Shown here piece after piece: positions 41,001 through 56,000 of a stretch of 64,000 nt of DNA. The translations under genes were made by a program, and so were the position numbers. Below the pieces are notes generated by a model that searched no databases, was not told the origin of the DNA, and saw only the letters and a list, made by a program, of their open reading frames with translations. Each line of letters opens with the position of its first letter. Position 1 is the first letter of the stretch. The stretch lies in contig NC_092591.1 in NCBI RefSeq assembly GCF_047663525.1, positions 48,585,501-48,649,500 of the forward strand. Direction: 5' to 3'. The stretch is from Anas platyrhynchos (taxonomy: Eukaryota; Chordata; Aves; Anseriformes; Anatidae).

Positions 41001-44000
41001 TTATCTCTCTGGGCACATTTCACCTTCTCTTCAAACACTTTTACAAGGTGTAACTGCTGTTCTTCTTTTTCTCTAATCACGTTACATTTTTCTGCCTTTA
41101 AGTCTTCCAGTTGCTGTAACAGCAAGTTATTCTGCATCTGTACTGATTTCACCCTATCAGTAAGATGATCAATTTTTTTAATGTGATTAAGCAATTCTGT
41201 TTCAAGAAATTCTCTCTCATTCTTTACTTTGTAAGAACTTTCTTGTACATTTTCTAATTCCTCTTGTAACAGACATTTATCATCCTCTAAAATCTTAACT
41301 TTTTCATTTAGACTAACAATTTCTTGGTTAAGACTTTTACATTCCATGTCCAGCTTTGTGATACAATTATTTTTATAATCCAAAGATTTTTCAGTTTCTT
41401 TCACTTTTTCTGAAATTAATTTTCTTTCTTGTTCTAGGACAAGCACATCTTGTTCTTTTTCAGAGAGCTTATCCTTTAACATGTTAATGTCCTTTAACAA
41501 CGATTCATTCTCATACAATGCATCAGTCATTTTAGATTGCATATCATTTTGGTATGTTTCCATTTGACCTTGAAGGTCTTCCAGAGCTGCTTTAGTTACA
41601 CTGATGTTATTATGGAGAATGTCATTCTCATTCTGAATATTCTCTAAAGTCTGCTTTAAACATTCAGAAGTTTGCTTCAGCTGCTCGTTTTCCTCTGTTA
41701 GCTGATGATTCTGCTGAGTGAGCTCCTGAAGACGATCCTTGTGTTCTTCCATCCTCGCCTCTTGCTCACGTATCTGCCTTTTTGCTTTACTTTGTAATTC
41801 ATCAACTTCCAATTTCTTGGATTCACTGAGTTGTTTCAGTTGATCCTTAATAACTTTATTTTCATCAATGAGGTTTTGAAAACGCTTCTCAAGAGCCTCC
41901 TTCTCAGATTCTCCTTCTCTGAGTCTTTGAATAGCCTCTTGCTTCTCTTTTCTAGTGGCATCAATAACTTGCCTCATATCTGCTATTTTACTACTGATAT
42001 TCTCGTAAGCCTGAAGGAGAGATTCATACTCTTGCTTTAATTCACTATGTTTAGCCTTCCATCCTGTTAATTCAACTGTCTGAGAATCTTTTAAGGTATT
42101 TAGCTGGAAAGAGAAGGCCTCTTTTTCCTGAACTATAGTCTCCATGGTAGATTTAAGACTTTCACATGCAGCAGTGAGGTTTTCATTTTCAGTCAACAGT
42201 CTAGCATTTTCAGAAACAAGGCTCTCCTCTTCAGATACTGGAGAAACAGTATTCGAACTTTGCTTTTCTCTACCAACCTCTAACAACAATTGTTCAAGTG
42301 TACCTGTCTTGTTCACCAGTTCCTCCCTTTCTAATATCAGCTTATCAATCTGGTCTTTTAGACATCTATTTTCTCTCAGGGCCTCTTTCCGTGATATTAA
42401 AGCTGCTTGTAATTTTCTCTGAAGGCGGTCTTCTCTAGGCTTCTCCTCTGCTGTAGTTCTTTGCTCTTGTGGTTTAGAATTATTTACATTTACAGTTTTT
42501 ACCAGTGGTTCTTGACCTATTTGCATTTCTTTCTGGATTTGATATTCCGTTGTTTCTTTCAGTTTAGTTTTCCCAGAGTAATCAGTCTCTGATAGTTGAA
42601 AACAGGTGCTTTTACTTTGCAATTTTCCTTGAAGCGACTTACTTTCTAAACAGAACTCTCTCCGTTCCTTTTCAGTATCATTTTCTTCCTTAAACTCTTT
42701 GCATGACACCACAGGACTACTTGTCTCAGCCTTCTCATGTAGTATACATAGCTCTCTCAGAAGCTTTTCGTTTTCTTCACTGAAATGGTTTACCTCACTT
42801 TTCATATTAATTAGCTCCAAATCGGACTTCTCTATACGACTGAGAAGCTCTTCTTTTTCGCTCTTCATTTCTTCCAAAGCCGCTTTATAACGGTGGGCTT
42901 CTTCTTGGCCCTCCTTTATAGCTTCCTTTAATAATTCCTTTTCCAGATCAAGTTTCTCTCTGAAATCCTTAAGTGAAGAATGCAATGCTTCTATTTCCTC
43001 ATTCTTTTCTGCAACCTCCTTCTTAGCTTTCATTCTCAATCTCTGCATTTTCTCCTGACTCATCTTGTAATCCTCTTCATTTTTTTTAATAAGTGTTTCT
43101 TTCTCATTATTGACATGTTCAAGTATTGCCTTAATGTCTACAACTTCAGCCGCATATGCTTTCAGCTTTTTCTTTAGCTGCTTTAAGTCCTCCAACAAAC
43201 TGTCCTTACATTGCTCCTGGTATTGTTCCTTCTGTCCTACAGAGTTTAAGTCAACTTTAAGAGTTTCTTCTCTTTCCCCAACAAATTCAACTAATATTTT
43301 TCTCAACTCTTCCTTTAGCATTTCTGTTTCTTCCTGAAGCTTTGCATAATTACTTCTTAGTTCTTCTAATTCAGTCTCTTTCCTTGTTACTGAAGCTACT
43401 ACATTTTCTGACTCTTTCAAGGATGCAGTCTGAACCTTGCTTCTTGATTTTTCTGATTCCAAACTCTTCACATCAGTTTCTTCACATTTTCCCAAAAGCT
43501 CCCCCTGTAAGGTTTCTTTTTCCTTTTTTACTTGATTCATAATATTAATTTCACTGTTGGAGTCCAAACATTTCTTATGGTCCCCAGCACTTAAATTGGT
43601 CTCTTCAGAATTGTAATTTTTCAATAATTCTTCCCTCTGAACTTCAGACTTCACCTTTTCAAGAGCTATAAAGAGCTGAGAACGTTCCTCTTCATATGCA
43701 CATACTTTTTCATCAAGCACAGATTGTAGGTGAGCAAGCATGCAGTCCTTTTCTTCTAAAGATTTTAGGTTCTGTTCACATATATTTTGTTTTTCAGCAA
43801 TAACATCAGTTAGTCCTGCAATACTGGTCTCAAGTTGCTCTAAATGAGAGGCCTTTGCAGACAACATTTCATTTAAATCACTTATTTTGGCATCTTTTTC
43901 TAAAAGTTCTTGCTTCAAAGTTCCAAGATTAGACTCAAAATCATTATTTTGTACTTCAACTAGTTTCAGCTTGTCTGTTAACTCAGTAACTTTCTTCAAC

Positions 44001-47000
44001 AACTCCTCTGATTTTTTTTGCTCTTTTTCTATTTCTTCCTGTCCACTCTTTTCTAGTTTTCCAACTTTTTGCATTAGATCCCTTCTTACTATCAGTGCTG
44101 CTTGAAGTTTCTTTTTCAGATTCTCTTTTTCCTTGCCAAGTTTCTCAAGATTAAACTGCATCTCCCCTTTTTCTTTCATTAAATCTTTAACAACAGCTTC
44201 TCTATCGCTTAACATAACCTGACTACATTCCAGTTCTCTCTTACAATCCCCAAGTTCCTGCAGTACTCTATTTAGTTCTTCTACAGAACTATTATGAACA
44301 GCTTCCAGATCCTGCAGCTTGCGATTTAATGTATTCCTCTCTTCTGAAAAATTCAGCATTTCATTTGACAATGATTCCATGACCTGGGCAACAGAGCAGT
44401 CCTTTTCTTTCAGCTGCTGGCTTAGACCAGAAATTAAATCCTTTTGCTGATTTACCTGTGAAGTTAAGTTTTCTATAAGTTGGTCTTTTCTTCCCATTTC
44501 TTCAAGAAAACTTGCTACTTTTTTACCTTCAGCATGCAATTTTTCTTGACTGGTTCTTACTATTTCTTCTGATTTATTTATTTTGTCCTGAAGAAATTCA
44601 ACCTGCTTGTTCATTTCTGCAAATGATTCCTCTCTTTCTTTCAAAAGAGACTGTTGCTTACATAATGTTTCCTTGACAGTGACCATTTCTTGTGATAGGC
44701 ATTCAATTTCAGATTCATAGGTGCCCTTCATCTTTTCAATATCACTCTGCAGCAACTCCTTCTCTTTCTCAAGTAATCGCATGCTTTTTAATTCATCTTT
44801 TATGATATCTATTTCCTTCTGTTTTTCTAAAAGAATCAGTTGCAATTGTTCTCCTTCTGCTTCTTTGCTCAAAATAGTAGTTATCAGAGTGGAGAATTTT
44901 TCCAACTGAATTTTACTATCAGTTAGTTGCAGTTGGGAATCTGAAGTCTGTGCATTCTCTTCTTTATACAAAAGCTTACTATTAAGTAATGGAGATAGGG
45001 TTTGAGTTAATTCCTCTTTGGAAAGATCCAGCTCTTGCTGTAAAGACTGGATTTTGTTATCCTTTGATTTCATTTCACTTTCTAAGCTGCTCAAATGCTC
45101 AGTAAGATTTTTATTTTGTAAAGTTGCCCTATCGAGTTCTGTCACCCATTTGTTTTCTGACTCAAGTAGATTTTGTTCTAGAGTTTTAAATTTAAGTTCT
45201 AACTTAGAAAGTTCTTCACCCTTCGCACTAACCTGCATTTGTAACTTCTCTTTTTCAGTCTTCATCTGCAGTTTGACAGCATCTATCTGCATTCTTGAAT
45301 AATTCTCACTGGTTTCTAGTTTTTCATTAATTTCTTGAAGCTCTTCCAATTGCTTTTGCAAATGATTTTGAGATGCAGTAAGCTGTGTGTTTTCAGCCAT
45401 CAGTTTATCAGCATCTTCTTGTAACATATTTTTTTCTTTCTGTAAAGATTCTACCTGGCTTTGCAGATTACCTATTAAAAGCGCATTGTCGTGGCTGTCT
45501 TGAGATGACTTGGAATTTACATTCATCAGCTCTAACTTTAAACATGCTATGTTATCTGCCTGTTCACTGCACGTCACACGCAGGGACTCCACAGCCAATT
45601 CTTTTTGCTGTAAATCTTGTTCCCATGTACTTATTTGGTCTAGTGCTTTTTGGTATTCATTTTTTACAGCCTCAAGCTCAACTGTCAAAGAATCGATTTT
45701 TTTCTGATTAATATTAAAGTCTTCATTCTTTTCCTGAAATTCCTTAGTAAGATTTTTCATGGCTGCATCGCTTTTCTCCAATTCTTCTCTGAGAACCGCA
45801 ATCTCGCTAGAAAGAATATTAATGTTGCTATCTGCCAACTGTATACTTGTATCTTTCTCCTTCACAGAATTAAGCAGTCCAGCAATAACTTCTTCTTTTT
45901 TATTAAGAGCTGCATTGAACTCAGTTTTTAGTTCATACTGTGCTTCAATTTTTTCCTGAAGAGAAACTAAAGCATTCTCTTTCTCATGGACTAGTTCTTT
46001 AGATTTTTGTAGTTCTTGTGTTAGGTCGTGTACCTGACTTGTGAGTTGGGAAATTAAATTTATATTCTCTTCATCTTTCTTTGCTTTCTCCTTCAGAGTT
46101 TTGAGGAGACTTTCATTTTCTACAAGAGATGATTCCTTTTCTAACAATGAACGGTCCATCTCAATTATTACGTTCTTCTGATGTTGTAACTCTTTTTGTA
46201 AATTCAATTTCACATCCTCCAGCTCCACCACCTGTTTCTTTAATACCTCACATTCATTCTCTTTTTCTTGAATTTGCATCTTTAAACTCTCACTAAACAA
46301 TGACATACTATTGACAGTTGAATCTTTTTCTGAAACAAGTGCTTTTAATTGTTCTGCTTCTGAGGTTAAAAGCTCTAACTGCTTCTGCTGCAAAACAGAT
46401 GATTCCTGTACATCAGAAAGATGTGCTTTTAAACTGACATACTCATCTGACTTTTGTTTTAAAGATTCATCCTTCTGTGTAATTGAATCATTTAACTGTG
46501 CTGTTTTTTCTGTCACATTTCTAAGCTGATATTGAAGGTCAGAAATAACCTCCATATTCTCAGACAGTTGAACCCTAAGTACATCAGACTCTTCAGATTT
46601 ATCTTTTAATAACTTTAATTCTTGGGCTTGTCTCTTACATTCATTTTCTTTTTCCTGCATTGCTTGCCTAAGCTGACTGGTTTCAAAACCTAGGGTTTGT
46701 ATTTGGTTTTGCAGATCTGAAACAATTTGCAAATATTGCCCTTCTCCTGCCATTTTACTATCTTTCATTTGCTGTATCAAAACATCTTTTTCAGAAATTA
46801 GAGTTTCTTTTTCTTCTAAGACAGTTCTTAAGTCTTCTTTCTCAATCACTAGGCCATCAATTTGGTCCTTCAGAGCCAAAATATTATGACTTTGTTGGGA
46901 CAAGTGTGAAGTTAAAGCAGCTACTTCATCTGACTTTTTCATTGCCATAGCATTTACTGTTTCAATGTCTACTTTCAATTTTTCATTTTCTAGAGCTGCT

Positions 47001-50000
47001 GTGTGTGCTTGTTGCCTTGCTGAAGTAACTTCAGACTGCTGCTGCACCAACTGTGACTGAAGAACTTCAAATTCACGTGACTTCTCGCTCAGTAAGTTTG
47101 AAAGGTCCTCCTTTTCATTCTTAAGCGCAGCCACTTCTTTGCTTAATAGCTGTAGCTGATTATTTAACGCTCTGCTTTCTTCAATTTTGTCTGAAACTTG
47201 CTTATGAAGTTTCTCGAGTTCTGAACCCTGACTTTTTACAGTCAGGTTTCTTTCCTCTACCCACTGAGATAACTTTGTTTTTTCTTCCTTAAGATTTTTA
47301 ATCTCATCCTGCAACTCCACAACATAAAATTTACTGTCTTCCATTTCCTTATGTAATGAATCATTTTGAAGGATTTTTTCTTCTAGACACCTGCTCTTAG
47401 CTTCAATATCCAAAGTTAAGCTTTGAACTTGTTCCTGCAGTAGTAAATTCTTTTCCTTACTATGGCTGAGCTCTTGGATTAGGGTACCGCATTCAGATAA
47501 CTTACTATTTATCATTTCTTCTTTCTTTATCTCATTGTCTTTGGCATCCTTCAGTTGAATGAGAAGTGATTGCATTTGTTCATGCAACTGTTGTGCCTGT
47601 TCCTTGCTTTCAAACAATTGATCAGCTAATACATTACATTCCTTTGTTTTCTTCTGCAGCTGTTCTGCAACTGAATTTTCTTTTTGCTCTGCAAGTACTG
47701 AAAGTTGTTCAATCTCTTTTGCCAGAGTGTTTTTATCACAATTTAGCACAGAAACAGTTTTTTGGTACTCGGCAGTGCTAACAGATAACTTGTTCTCTAT
47801 TTCTGCCACAGCCTGGATTTTCTTTAACAATTCACACTCTTTTACATCCAGGAGTTTGGACAAATTCTCATTTTCACTGATTAACTGTTGCTTCTCTTTT
47901 TCCACTAGATCTATACTTTTTTTCAGTTGTTCATTTGCTTTTATTTGCTCTGCCAGTTCTTCTTCTTTCCCCTCAAGATCTGCCTGCAATTGCTTATTAG
48001 CTGAAGCTTTCTCTTGTGTCTCTATTTCCATCTTGTTAATTTGTTTATGTATTTCACTTAATTGGTTATTAAGCTCTTTGCAACATGTCTCTTTGGCTTT
48101 CAGATCTCCAGTTAATTTAAGTTTAGTCTCTTCATTTTGTTGCTCCAAAAACCCAAGCTTCTTATCTAATGAAATAATGATCTCTTGTTTCTCTTGTAAT
48201 TCTTTTTTAATTGTTTCCTGATGTTCAGTATGTTCTGTAAGCTTCTGACACAACTGAGCTAACTCTTCATCTTTTTTAGCATCTTCCAAAACTAGTTTGT
48301 TGTATAAATCTTTAATTGATTTTAACTCGTTTTCAAGCGTCTGTTCTTTATTCTCTTTCTCTTTAAGCAAACTGTTCCATTTTTCTTTTAGTGTGTTGCT
48401 TTCCTCAATCTGAGATTTCAAATATTCAGTTTCTTTTCTTTGTTTATTCTCAGTTTCTTGTAGCTTTTCAGATGATTTGCTAATTTGTTCTTTCAGTAAA
48501 GTAATTTGTGACTCACACTCCATAAGGCTGTTATGATATGTAACGTTGCTGGCCTTGATCTCTGAACGAAGATCCTTAATTGTAATGCTGTTCTCACTGA
48601 TTTGTCTTATTAATTCCTCATTTTCTTTGGTTTTAGCTTCATTCTCAACTCTAACTCTTTCTAGCTCTAGTCTCATTGTATTACTCTGCTCAGAAAGGAC
48701 AGATATCTTCACACTTGCATCTCTGACATCAGCTGTTTGTACTTCTTTCAGTAAATGAGCTTCCCTTTCAGCCTTTGATAAAGCTTCTTCCATCCCTCTT
48801 ATTTCTTCCTCTTTGCACTGCACTTGCTGCTTCAGGATAACAACCTGTTCAGAATATTCTGTCATATTCAAAGATAAGGCGGATATTTCCCTCTCTTTTT
48901 CTGCCAGTGATTCTTTAAGATTATCAATTTCTCTTTCGCGTTTCTGGAGATCTTGAATTAGTTGAGATCTTTCCTCTAAATGGCTTGTATTCAGTTTGTC
49001 AAGCTCTTCATTTGTCTGCTCCAGATCTAGCTGCATCGATTCCACCATGCCGTCTTGTTTCAAAGTCTAAATATTAAGAAAAGAGTGTTACAATAATACT
49101 TCAAGCATATGTTTGAAGGCAAATGGAAGACACACTCCATATGCAGACCTATTGCTTAAACTAATCCATCTCTCACACTTGACCCTTAATCTAATTACCT
49201 ACCCAACTGTACAGTCACAAGATCACGATGTTATATTTTAGATTGTTTAAGCATACAGGAAGGTCAGTGTGTGAAATTTGAAGCAACTAATGCTTTTTTT
49301 TTTTTTTGCTGACATCTAAATGGACAATGTCAAACTAACAGAAAATTTCTTTTCATCATTTTAATGAGTTACCTTTTCCTTCAGTGTAGCAACTTTTTCT
49401 GTTAGATCACTGATGATTGTTTTCTGCTCAGTGTTCTCCACTTCATACACGTTGCATTTCTTTAAGACTTCATTCAGCTTAGTATTAAAAATAGAAATCA
49501 ACATCATAGAAGCATATAGAATTGTACTAATAACATGACACTAGAGTTATACTACTAAGCCTAAGTGGACTGTATACATTGAAACTAACACAGACAACAT
49601 ATGACCCCAATAAAACAGCAACACTTTCATGTAAAGCTCTGGGCTGGGTCTAAGAAGTCCTTATACCCAGCTTTACACAAAGTAATTACATGATGTGAAC
49701 AAAACTGAAACAAGACAACCAAAGTCTTTGGGTAGGAAAACAGCAATATTGTTTCTGGGATGCAAATTAAAAGTTATGACGAATGCTCACCAGTTCTACT
49801 AAAGTAAATAGTATTTAATAACTTTAACTTACCTTTTGTTCAGTATGCACAAACTTTTCACCAAGCTCTTTGCTCAGCAGATCCTTTTCTTGAAGCAGTT
49901 TTGTCAAAGTTTCAATTTGTTCTAGTTTTTCTGTCATGTTTAGCAGCTTTTGTTCTTTTTCTCCAAGTGAAGTTTCAAGGAAGCTATTTCTGTCACTTAA

Positions 50001-53000
50001 TCTAAGAAAATACATACACAGACCTTTGATAATCAAATTCCATTTTGAAAAGAAAGTTTTCTTTAAGCTTTCTAAAGGTTTATTAACCCCCCAAAACTAG
50101 GTTCCTAAAATAATAATCATTTCTACACTTTCCATTTAAACTACCAAGTCCAAAAACATCATGACTGTAAAGAGAAGCAAGAATTAAGTAACTCAATTTC
50201 ACATTTTAACAGAATATAATTCTTGCCCGTTAGAAGTTTAATCTTACAGCAAAGAACACTAATCCTGTATGGAGCTATAAAGAATTTTTATTTTACCCTT
50301 TTAGCTGCTCATTCAAGCCAGAGATCAGCATTTGATGCTTTTCAGCATCTCGAATTTGTTGGTTGCGTAATTGGGTGAGTTGAGCTTGCAAACGTTCATT
50401 CTCATTCTGCAACAAAACAATAATCAAGAGGATTATTGTGCACAAATGTCCAGAATAGTGTAAGAGAACTAGATTCCTGAAAATCTGAGTCATTAGGAGA
50501 TTTATGTCCTACACAGTAAGAGAGACTGTTAGCTTATATGAGAGACTGAGAGCATATATCAGTGCAAAATACAACACTAATGACACGAGTTCAGGTAGAT
50601 GCAACCCACCTTCCAGAAATACCGCCTTCAGTGATGCATGAACTCAAGGATCATTGCTTCATATGCAAACCAAAACACACACATACACACACACTGTGTT
50701 AAGGCAGCTTACTTATCTTAACTTATCCTACTGCTCTGAAAAAAATACTTTCCTCATCGGTTTGAGAACAATACTAAATTTCCAATTATTTGGCATATTT
50801 TTTCAGGCTGAAGGAATGCAAAAAATCTGTAAGATACAGATTAGCATACGAGGAATTGTGAAGAAAAAGAAAGCAAGCTTCATTCACACAGTTGATCTCC
50901 TATTCTAGACAGATACACTGCACCAATTCAAGAACAAATCCACAAAAAAAATCTAAAAGCAACCAAAAAACAAAAGTAGAACACATATCCAGAACCAACA
51001 GCAAATAGGACAAACATGGCAAACTTGTCACCTCTAATGAAAATAAGCTAGCATTCTGAAGGAGGCAGAACACACCTTTACCGCCCTCAATAGCTGCCCT
51101 TCTTCCTCTACACCAAACGTTACCTGTATTGAAAGTTTTTGTTACAAGATTCCCATGTATGAATTAATATAAGGTTGTCTTGCATCTTAAAATATTAAAC
51201 TCTTTTACATATATAGATGCAACTTAAAGAAGTATAAGGAATGCTACAAGCCTGAGTTTTAGTAAGAGACCATTTGTCTCATTTTGTGATAACTAGGGTT
51301 AGAAAGTATCAAGAATAGTAACTTACCAGGCAATATTAAAAAAAAAAAAAATCTGATAAAAGGATTTGTTACTGTTCCTTTGTGGGCCTTCATTCATTAT
51401 TTTTATAATATAAATAGTTAAAAATATTTTATATTTATTATAAATACTATATATGTAAAATTATATAGGTGAGATATAATCTGTGAATTATATGAAGCTT
51501 GAGGGATTTAAGAAGAGAGAGACTTATGACATCAGTAACAAAATTTAATTCTTGACCTTCTGACACAGGCTCCCTACAGAGAACAATGAAAATAATAACG
51601 CCTTTTACTATGTTTCTACAACAAATAACAAAGCTTTCTTCCAAACAAGTTTCTTTTTGTGGTGACTTCTACTTTTGCTGAATAGAAGTAACAGGCTTAA
51701 ACTTCAGAGTATAATATAGCATGCAGAGACACTCTGTCAAGATAAATATAAACTAAAAAATAGGCTTTGGAAATTTTTGCTAGCTGCAAACGGACATTTT
51801 TGTCTTATTGTAGGCTATGATTATAATATAAACAGAACTAAATGATTCCCCTAAGAACAACAGTTTTTACATGAATACAAAAGCTTACCTGAAGAGCCTC
51901 CATTCTACCTTGAAGCTGCAATCTATCTTCCAAATCCTGACAACGCTCTTCTAGAAACAGAATTTGTTCCTGTAGTTGATTTCTTTCCAGTTCCAACTCT
52001 TCAACTACACTCCGTAAACCTACTTAAGTCAAAGAGGAAAAATTATTTCAAGAAAGGTCAACAAAAAATTCCTGAAGTCTAGAAACGTTCACCTTCATAT
52101 TCACAATTCTCACCACTGTGGGGCACAATCAGATCTCAACCATTTCCAGTGGAAATGCTTGAGGCCTTGCACGTCTAAAAACTAAATAAAAAAAGTACTC
52201 TTAATTATTCAAAAAATAAAATCAAGTTGCATAGCTCAAGAACTCAGAGAACCTGGCAGAAATATTCTCATTAGTATTGTGGCTCAATTAATACTGTGAC
52301 TGATGTTACTTTAATCATCAGTTAATGTACTTGCAGGATCAGAGCTTAAGCAATCTTAATAAACAAGTAAATTGGTCTGTATCAAAACTTGCAAGTAAAT
52401 CTATTCCATTTTATCAATAACATGTACTTGCAGCTTTTACCACAGATATACAAACATCTACACTAAAAAATAGCCATTTGATTTTTAAAGCAAAAGCACG
52501 CAGCAGTGGAATACAATTCTGCTTTGCAAACATAACAGCTGTATAGATTGGAAACACACTCACAGGAACAAGACTCTTAACTTAAAAATACACCATCTTG
52601 CCACATAGACTATTTCATGGGCACCACAGCTCAACAAATTCCAGCGTTTAATCATACTCATATTCTACTTCTGAACCAAAACTAGGCAGTTCATCCAGCA
52701 CGCACATGCTTTAAAATGAAACAGAAGAAAATGCAAGCCAAAAAAATTCAACAAAGATTAGAATACACCACAAATGGGTTGTTAGTTGAATTTGAAAACA
52801 AAAATAGACACAAAATACAGATGCTGTGCATGCTTTAATAAACTGTCTAGTCTCTATCACACCTGCATTAGGTGAAGTGTACTCTGGCCACCAACCTCCC
52901 ATATTTTCTCCTTCAGCTGAATCAGTGCTATCCAAGGTGACATTCAACGCTTCTTGAAAACACTGTTTTCCGTCAAAGCTGTACTCTTCCTATGCACAAA

Positions 53001-56000
53001 ACATAAAGGTGAAGTTTAATTAAAAGAAGTAAAGCAGCAAGGGTAATACATGTATATGCACTGTTATAAGAAGTGAAGTTTCAGTTAAAAGTCCTAAAAC
53101 CCTGCAAGTGATTCAGGTGCATAAATCAAAGTGTATGTGATCACCACGGACACCTGTCCAGCTTCTAATTACTATTTCCAGAGAAGCAGAGTCTCCCACA
53201 GGTTTTGTACAGTATCTGCCAGGCCTCTGAAGACACCCTCAGGCATCTGAAAGGCCAAGATAATTATGCTTGGATACCTTAATTGGTCCCCTGATTTCTA
53301 CAGTTAATAGGGTCCTCTGAAACTCATGGTAAATTATTGGAATTAACTAAACATAAAATTATACTTCCAACAGCATGTTATTGAAACAATGACATCCTAA
53401 TTCTGCTTAGAAAAGGTAAAGATTTTGTTCTTGCAAGCAACAGCACCAACTACCTAAAAGTATGCCTGAATGAACAGACAGACAAACCATTTAATAAAGC
53501 TCCACTGACAAAGAAATTCATAAAGATCGTATCTAACACAAAGATGGCCTCAACATATTAAGCATATACCTAGCTTCAAGCACATGAATTACTCCGGAGA
53601 GATGCTCCTTATTTTTCAATGTAAAATTAAGTAGACTCAAGGAACAGAGAGGTGTGATGCCATGAGAATTGCTCCTCATCTTCTGGCTACATACACAATC
53701 ATGTAATTTACCACCAGATCTGTCTAGTCTTCAGTTACATAACTATTCTAAGTTCATAAGTCCTTAACATATACAAGAGTAAAGCATCATATAAGTAATA
53801 GTACTTTCCATGTTTTTAGTAATATACAGGTAAAAATAGACACGTAGATTTTAACCCACCTGAACCTTCCTGCTGGTCTGATTGCTTTTTCTTCTTGCCT
53901 GCTGCAGCCTGCCCATTCCTTGAGCTGTGGTCAGTTCCTCCTCCAGCTCCTGTTGCCCTGAGACTATGGCTGGATCAGAGCAGCCAGGAAAGAACCAGTC
54001 ATCCTCAATCAGTTTTGTGCCACAGGAAAGCAATTACATTTATATCAGACACTACTACATGAAAAGAGACCAGGGACAAGCTGAAGTCCCTATGAATGAC
54101 TGACAGGAATAAGATTAAAGAAGCAATCCATAGCATTCACCTTGTGATTTCCCTACAACATTACTATGTAGAACACAAGAATAAAGTCTGCATATCTCAC
54201 TAAGAAGAAGCAAACTGAAGCCTAACTTTACTTCTTCAGTAAGTCTTTATACAGGAGACTGGAAAGGGTGACGTTATGCTGATACCAAAAAAAAAAAAAA
54301 AGCCAACCAATTAAAATGCCAAATTATATGGCCTTTCAAATTACCAGGTTAAAGACACTTAATTTGTATAACGGCATCAGCTGAGACAGCTGTAGTTTGT
54401 GTAATGTGAACAATGACATTCATTTTTATGGAAATGACACATGTCCATTTCAACTTCAATTTTAGTAAAAGCTACAAAGCCAGGATTTAAGGAAGTCACA
54501 AGCACGTGTTACACTGCAACTGGCATCAAACCATTTTATCATACATTAATATCATTCTTTTAAAGACAAATACAGAATCATTTGTAAATAAACACACTGA
54601 GTGAGCTCAGAATATGAAAGCTTAGGTATGGTTCGTTGTTAGAAATGCTTTTTCATTTTAAGTACATTCCCATCTGTTTTGTGATATGACAAAACACATT
54701 TGTGGAGACAGATTAGGAAACAGGTGTTTCATGCAAAGCACACAAAGCAGAATAGCCAGTGAAAAGAAATGAAAGTAAAGGTGGCTCCATATTTTAACTG
54801 CAAATTAGAAAATCACAAATTTGGCTTTTGATTTAGCCATATCAATCCAGTTGTTCTCGCAACATGCAAAATTCAAACAACTTTTATCTATGCATCATCA
54901 AAGTAAAACCCAGAAACTATTAGTAGATTCAGCCCTACTGGGAATGCTCAGCTTTCATCTGAGTTGTACAAGGACGACTTACACCACAAATTTCATTAAA
55001 GCACACCCCTGTAACACCTATTAGATGGGAGCAAAGTTCTTCCTGAAATATTTCAAAATGACATACTTAACTGTCAGAAAAGATTAAAGCAAAAAAGTTG
55101 AAAACTTTAAGGACCCTTTTAAGTAGGACTGCTGAATTGGATTGTGCTTTTGGTTTTAATTACATTTTGGTTTCTTTCGCTGTCACTTTATCAGCACTCA
55201 CTTTGCAAACCTTTGTTTAACTTCAAGGATGGACTCTGTTTGTTGGTTTTGTTTTTTTTTTAATCATTATACATGTTTCTTCAAAACCATAAAAATAAAT
55301 GCCAAATTCTGATCACCTTAAACCTTTGTTTACAAAAAATATCATTGTAGTCAGTGAAACAATTCAAAGAGCAGGTATTATTCCAGATAAGAATGACCCC
55401 TTCTTTGAGAAAACAGATTTAAATTTCTTGAAGTTGAAATTGAGGTAGCTTGTTTCTAAGCATAATCAGAATGAATAATACACTGTTCTTTAGGAAACCA
55501 ACTATTTTGGGTTTTGATAAGGAAAGAAAGAATGAAATCACCATTGTCACATGAAAACTGACAGTATAGAAATCAGAGCTTTAGAATGATTTAGAACCCT
55601 CAGGCAAGTGTTAAATCATTTTCAGTTAAATTCAGCATTGCTTTAACAACATCAGTGAATAAATATATTTTATAACTTTTTCAGTGGTTTAGGGAGTGTT
55701 TCATTTCATTTTACATTATATCTAACGTAAAAACATTATACCTAATGTAAAAACTGAAAAACTCTCCAGAACACACTTTTTATGATACACAGTGCATTCA
55801 AATTAACTAACAATGTGCCTACGTTTTCTTGTGTTACTATTCACATATCAAATGTCCCAATAATTAGTGGTTTGCAGAGGAAATAAGCCAGAATCTATAC
55901 GCACCAGTCAACACTGTCATCCCCTAGGATTGTGTAGCTCTCCACACATTCATTTCAAAACAGACAATTGCTTTATTTGGCAAATTGCCATAGATTATGA

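Noticed and set aside
47727..48221. 164-codon plus-strand frame inside the giantin exon, and about 20 similar ones between 38821 and 48758
   Set aside because: Antisense of Glu/Lys/Gln/Leu coiled-coil codons gives Ser/Phe/Cys-rich frames without stops; no independent support.
38369..49063. Myosin heavy chain, CENP-E/F or GRIP-domain golgin as identity of the long coiled coil
   Set aside because: No motor or GRIP domain; repeated giantin blocks and the C-terminal membrane anchor in the last exon fit golgin B1 instead.
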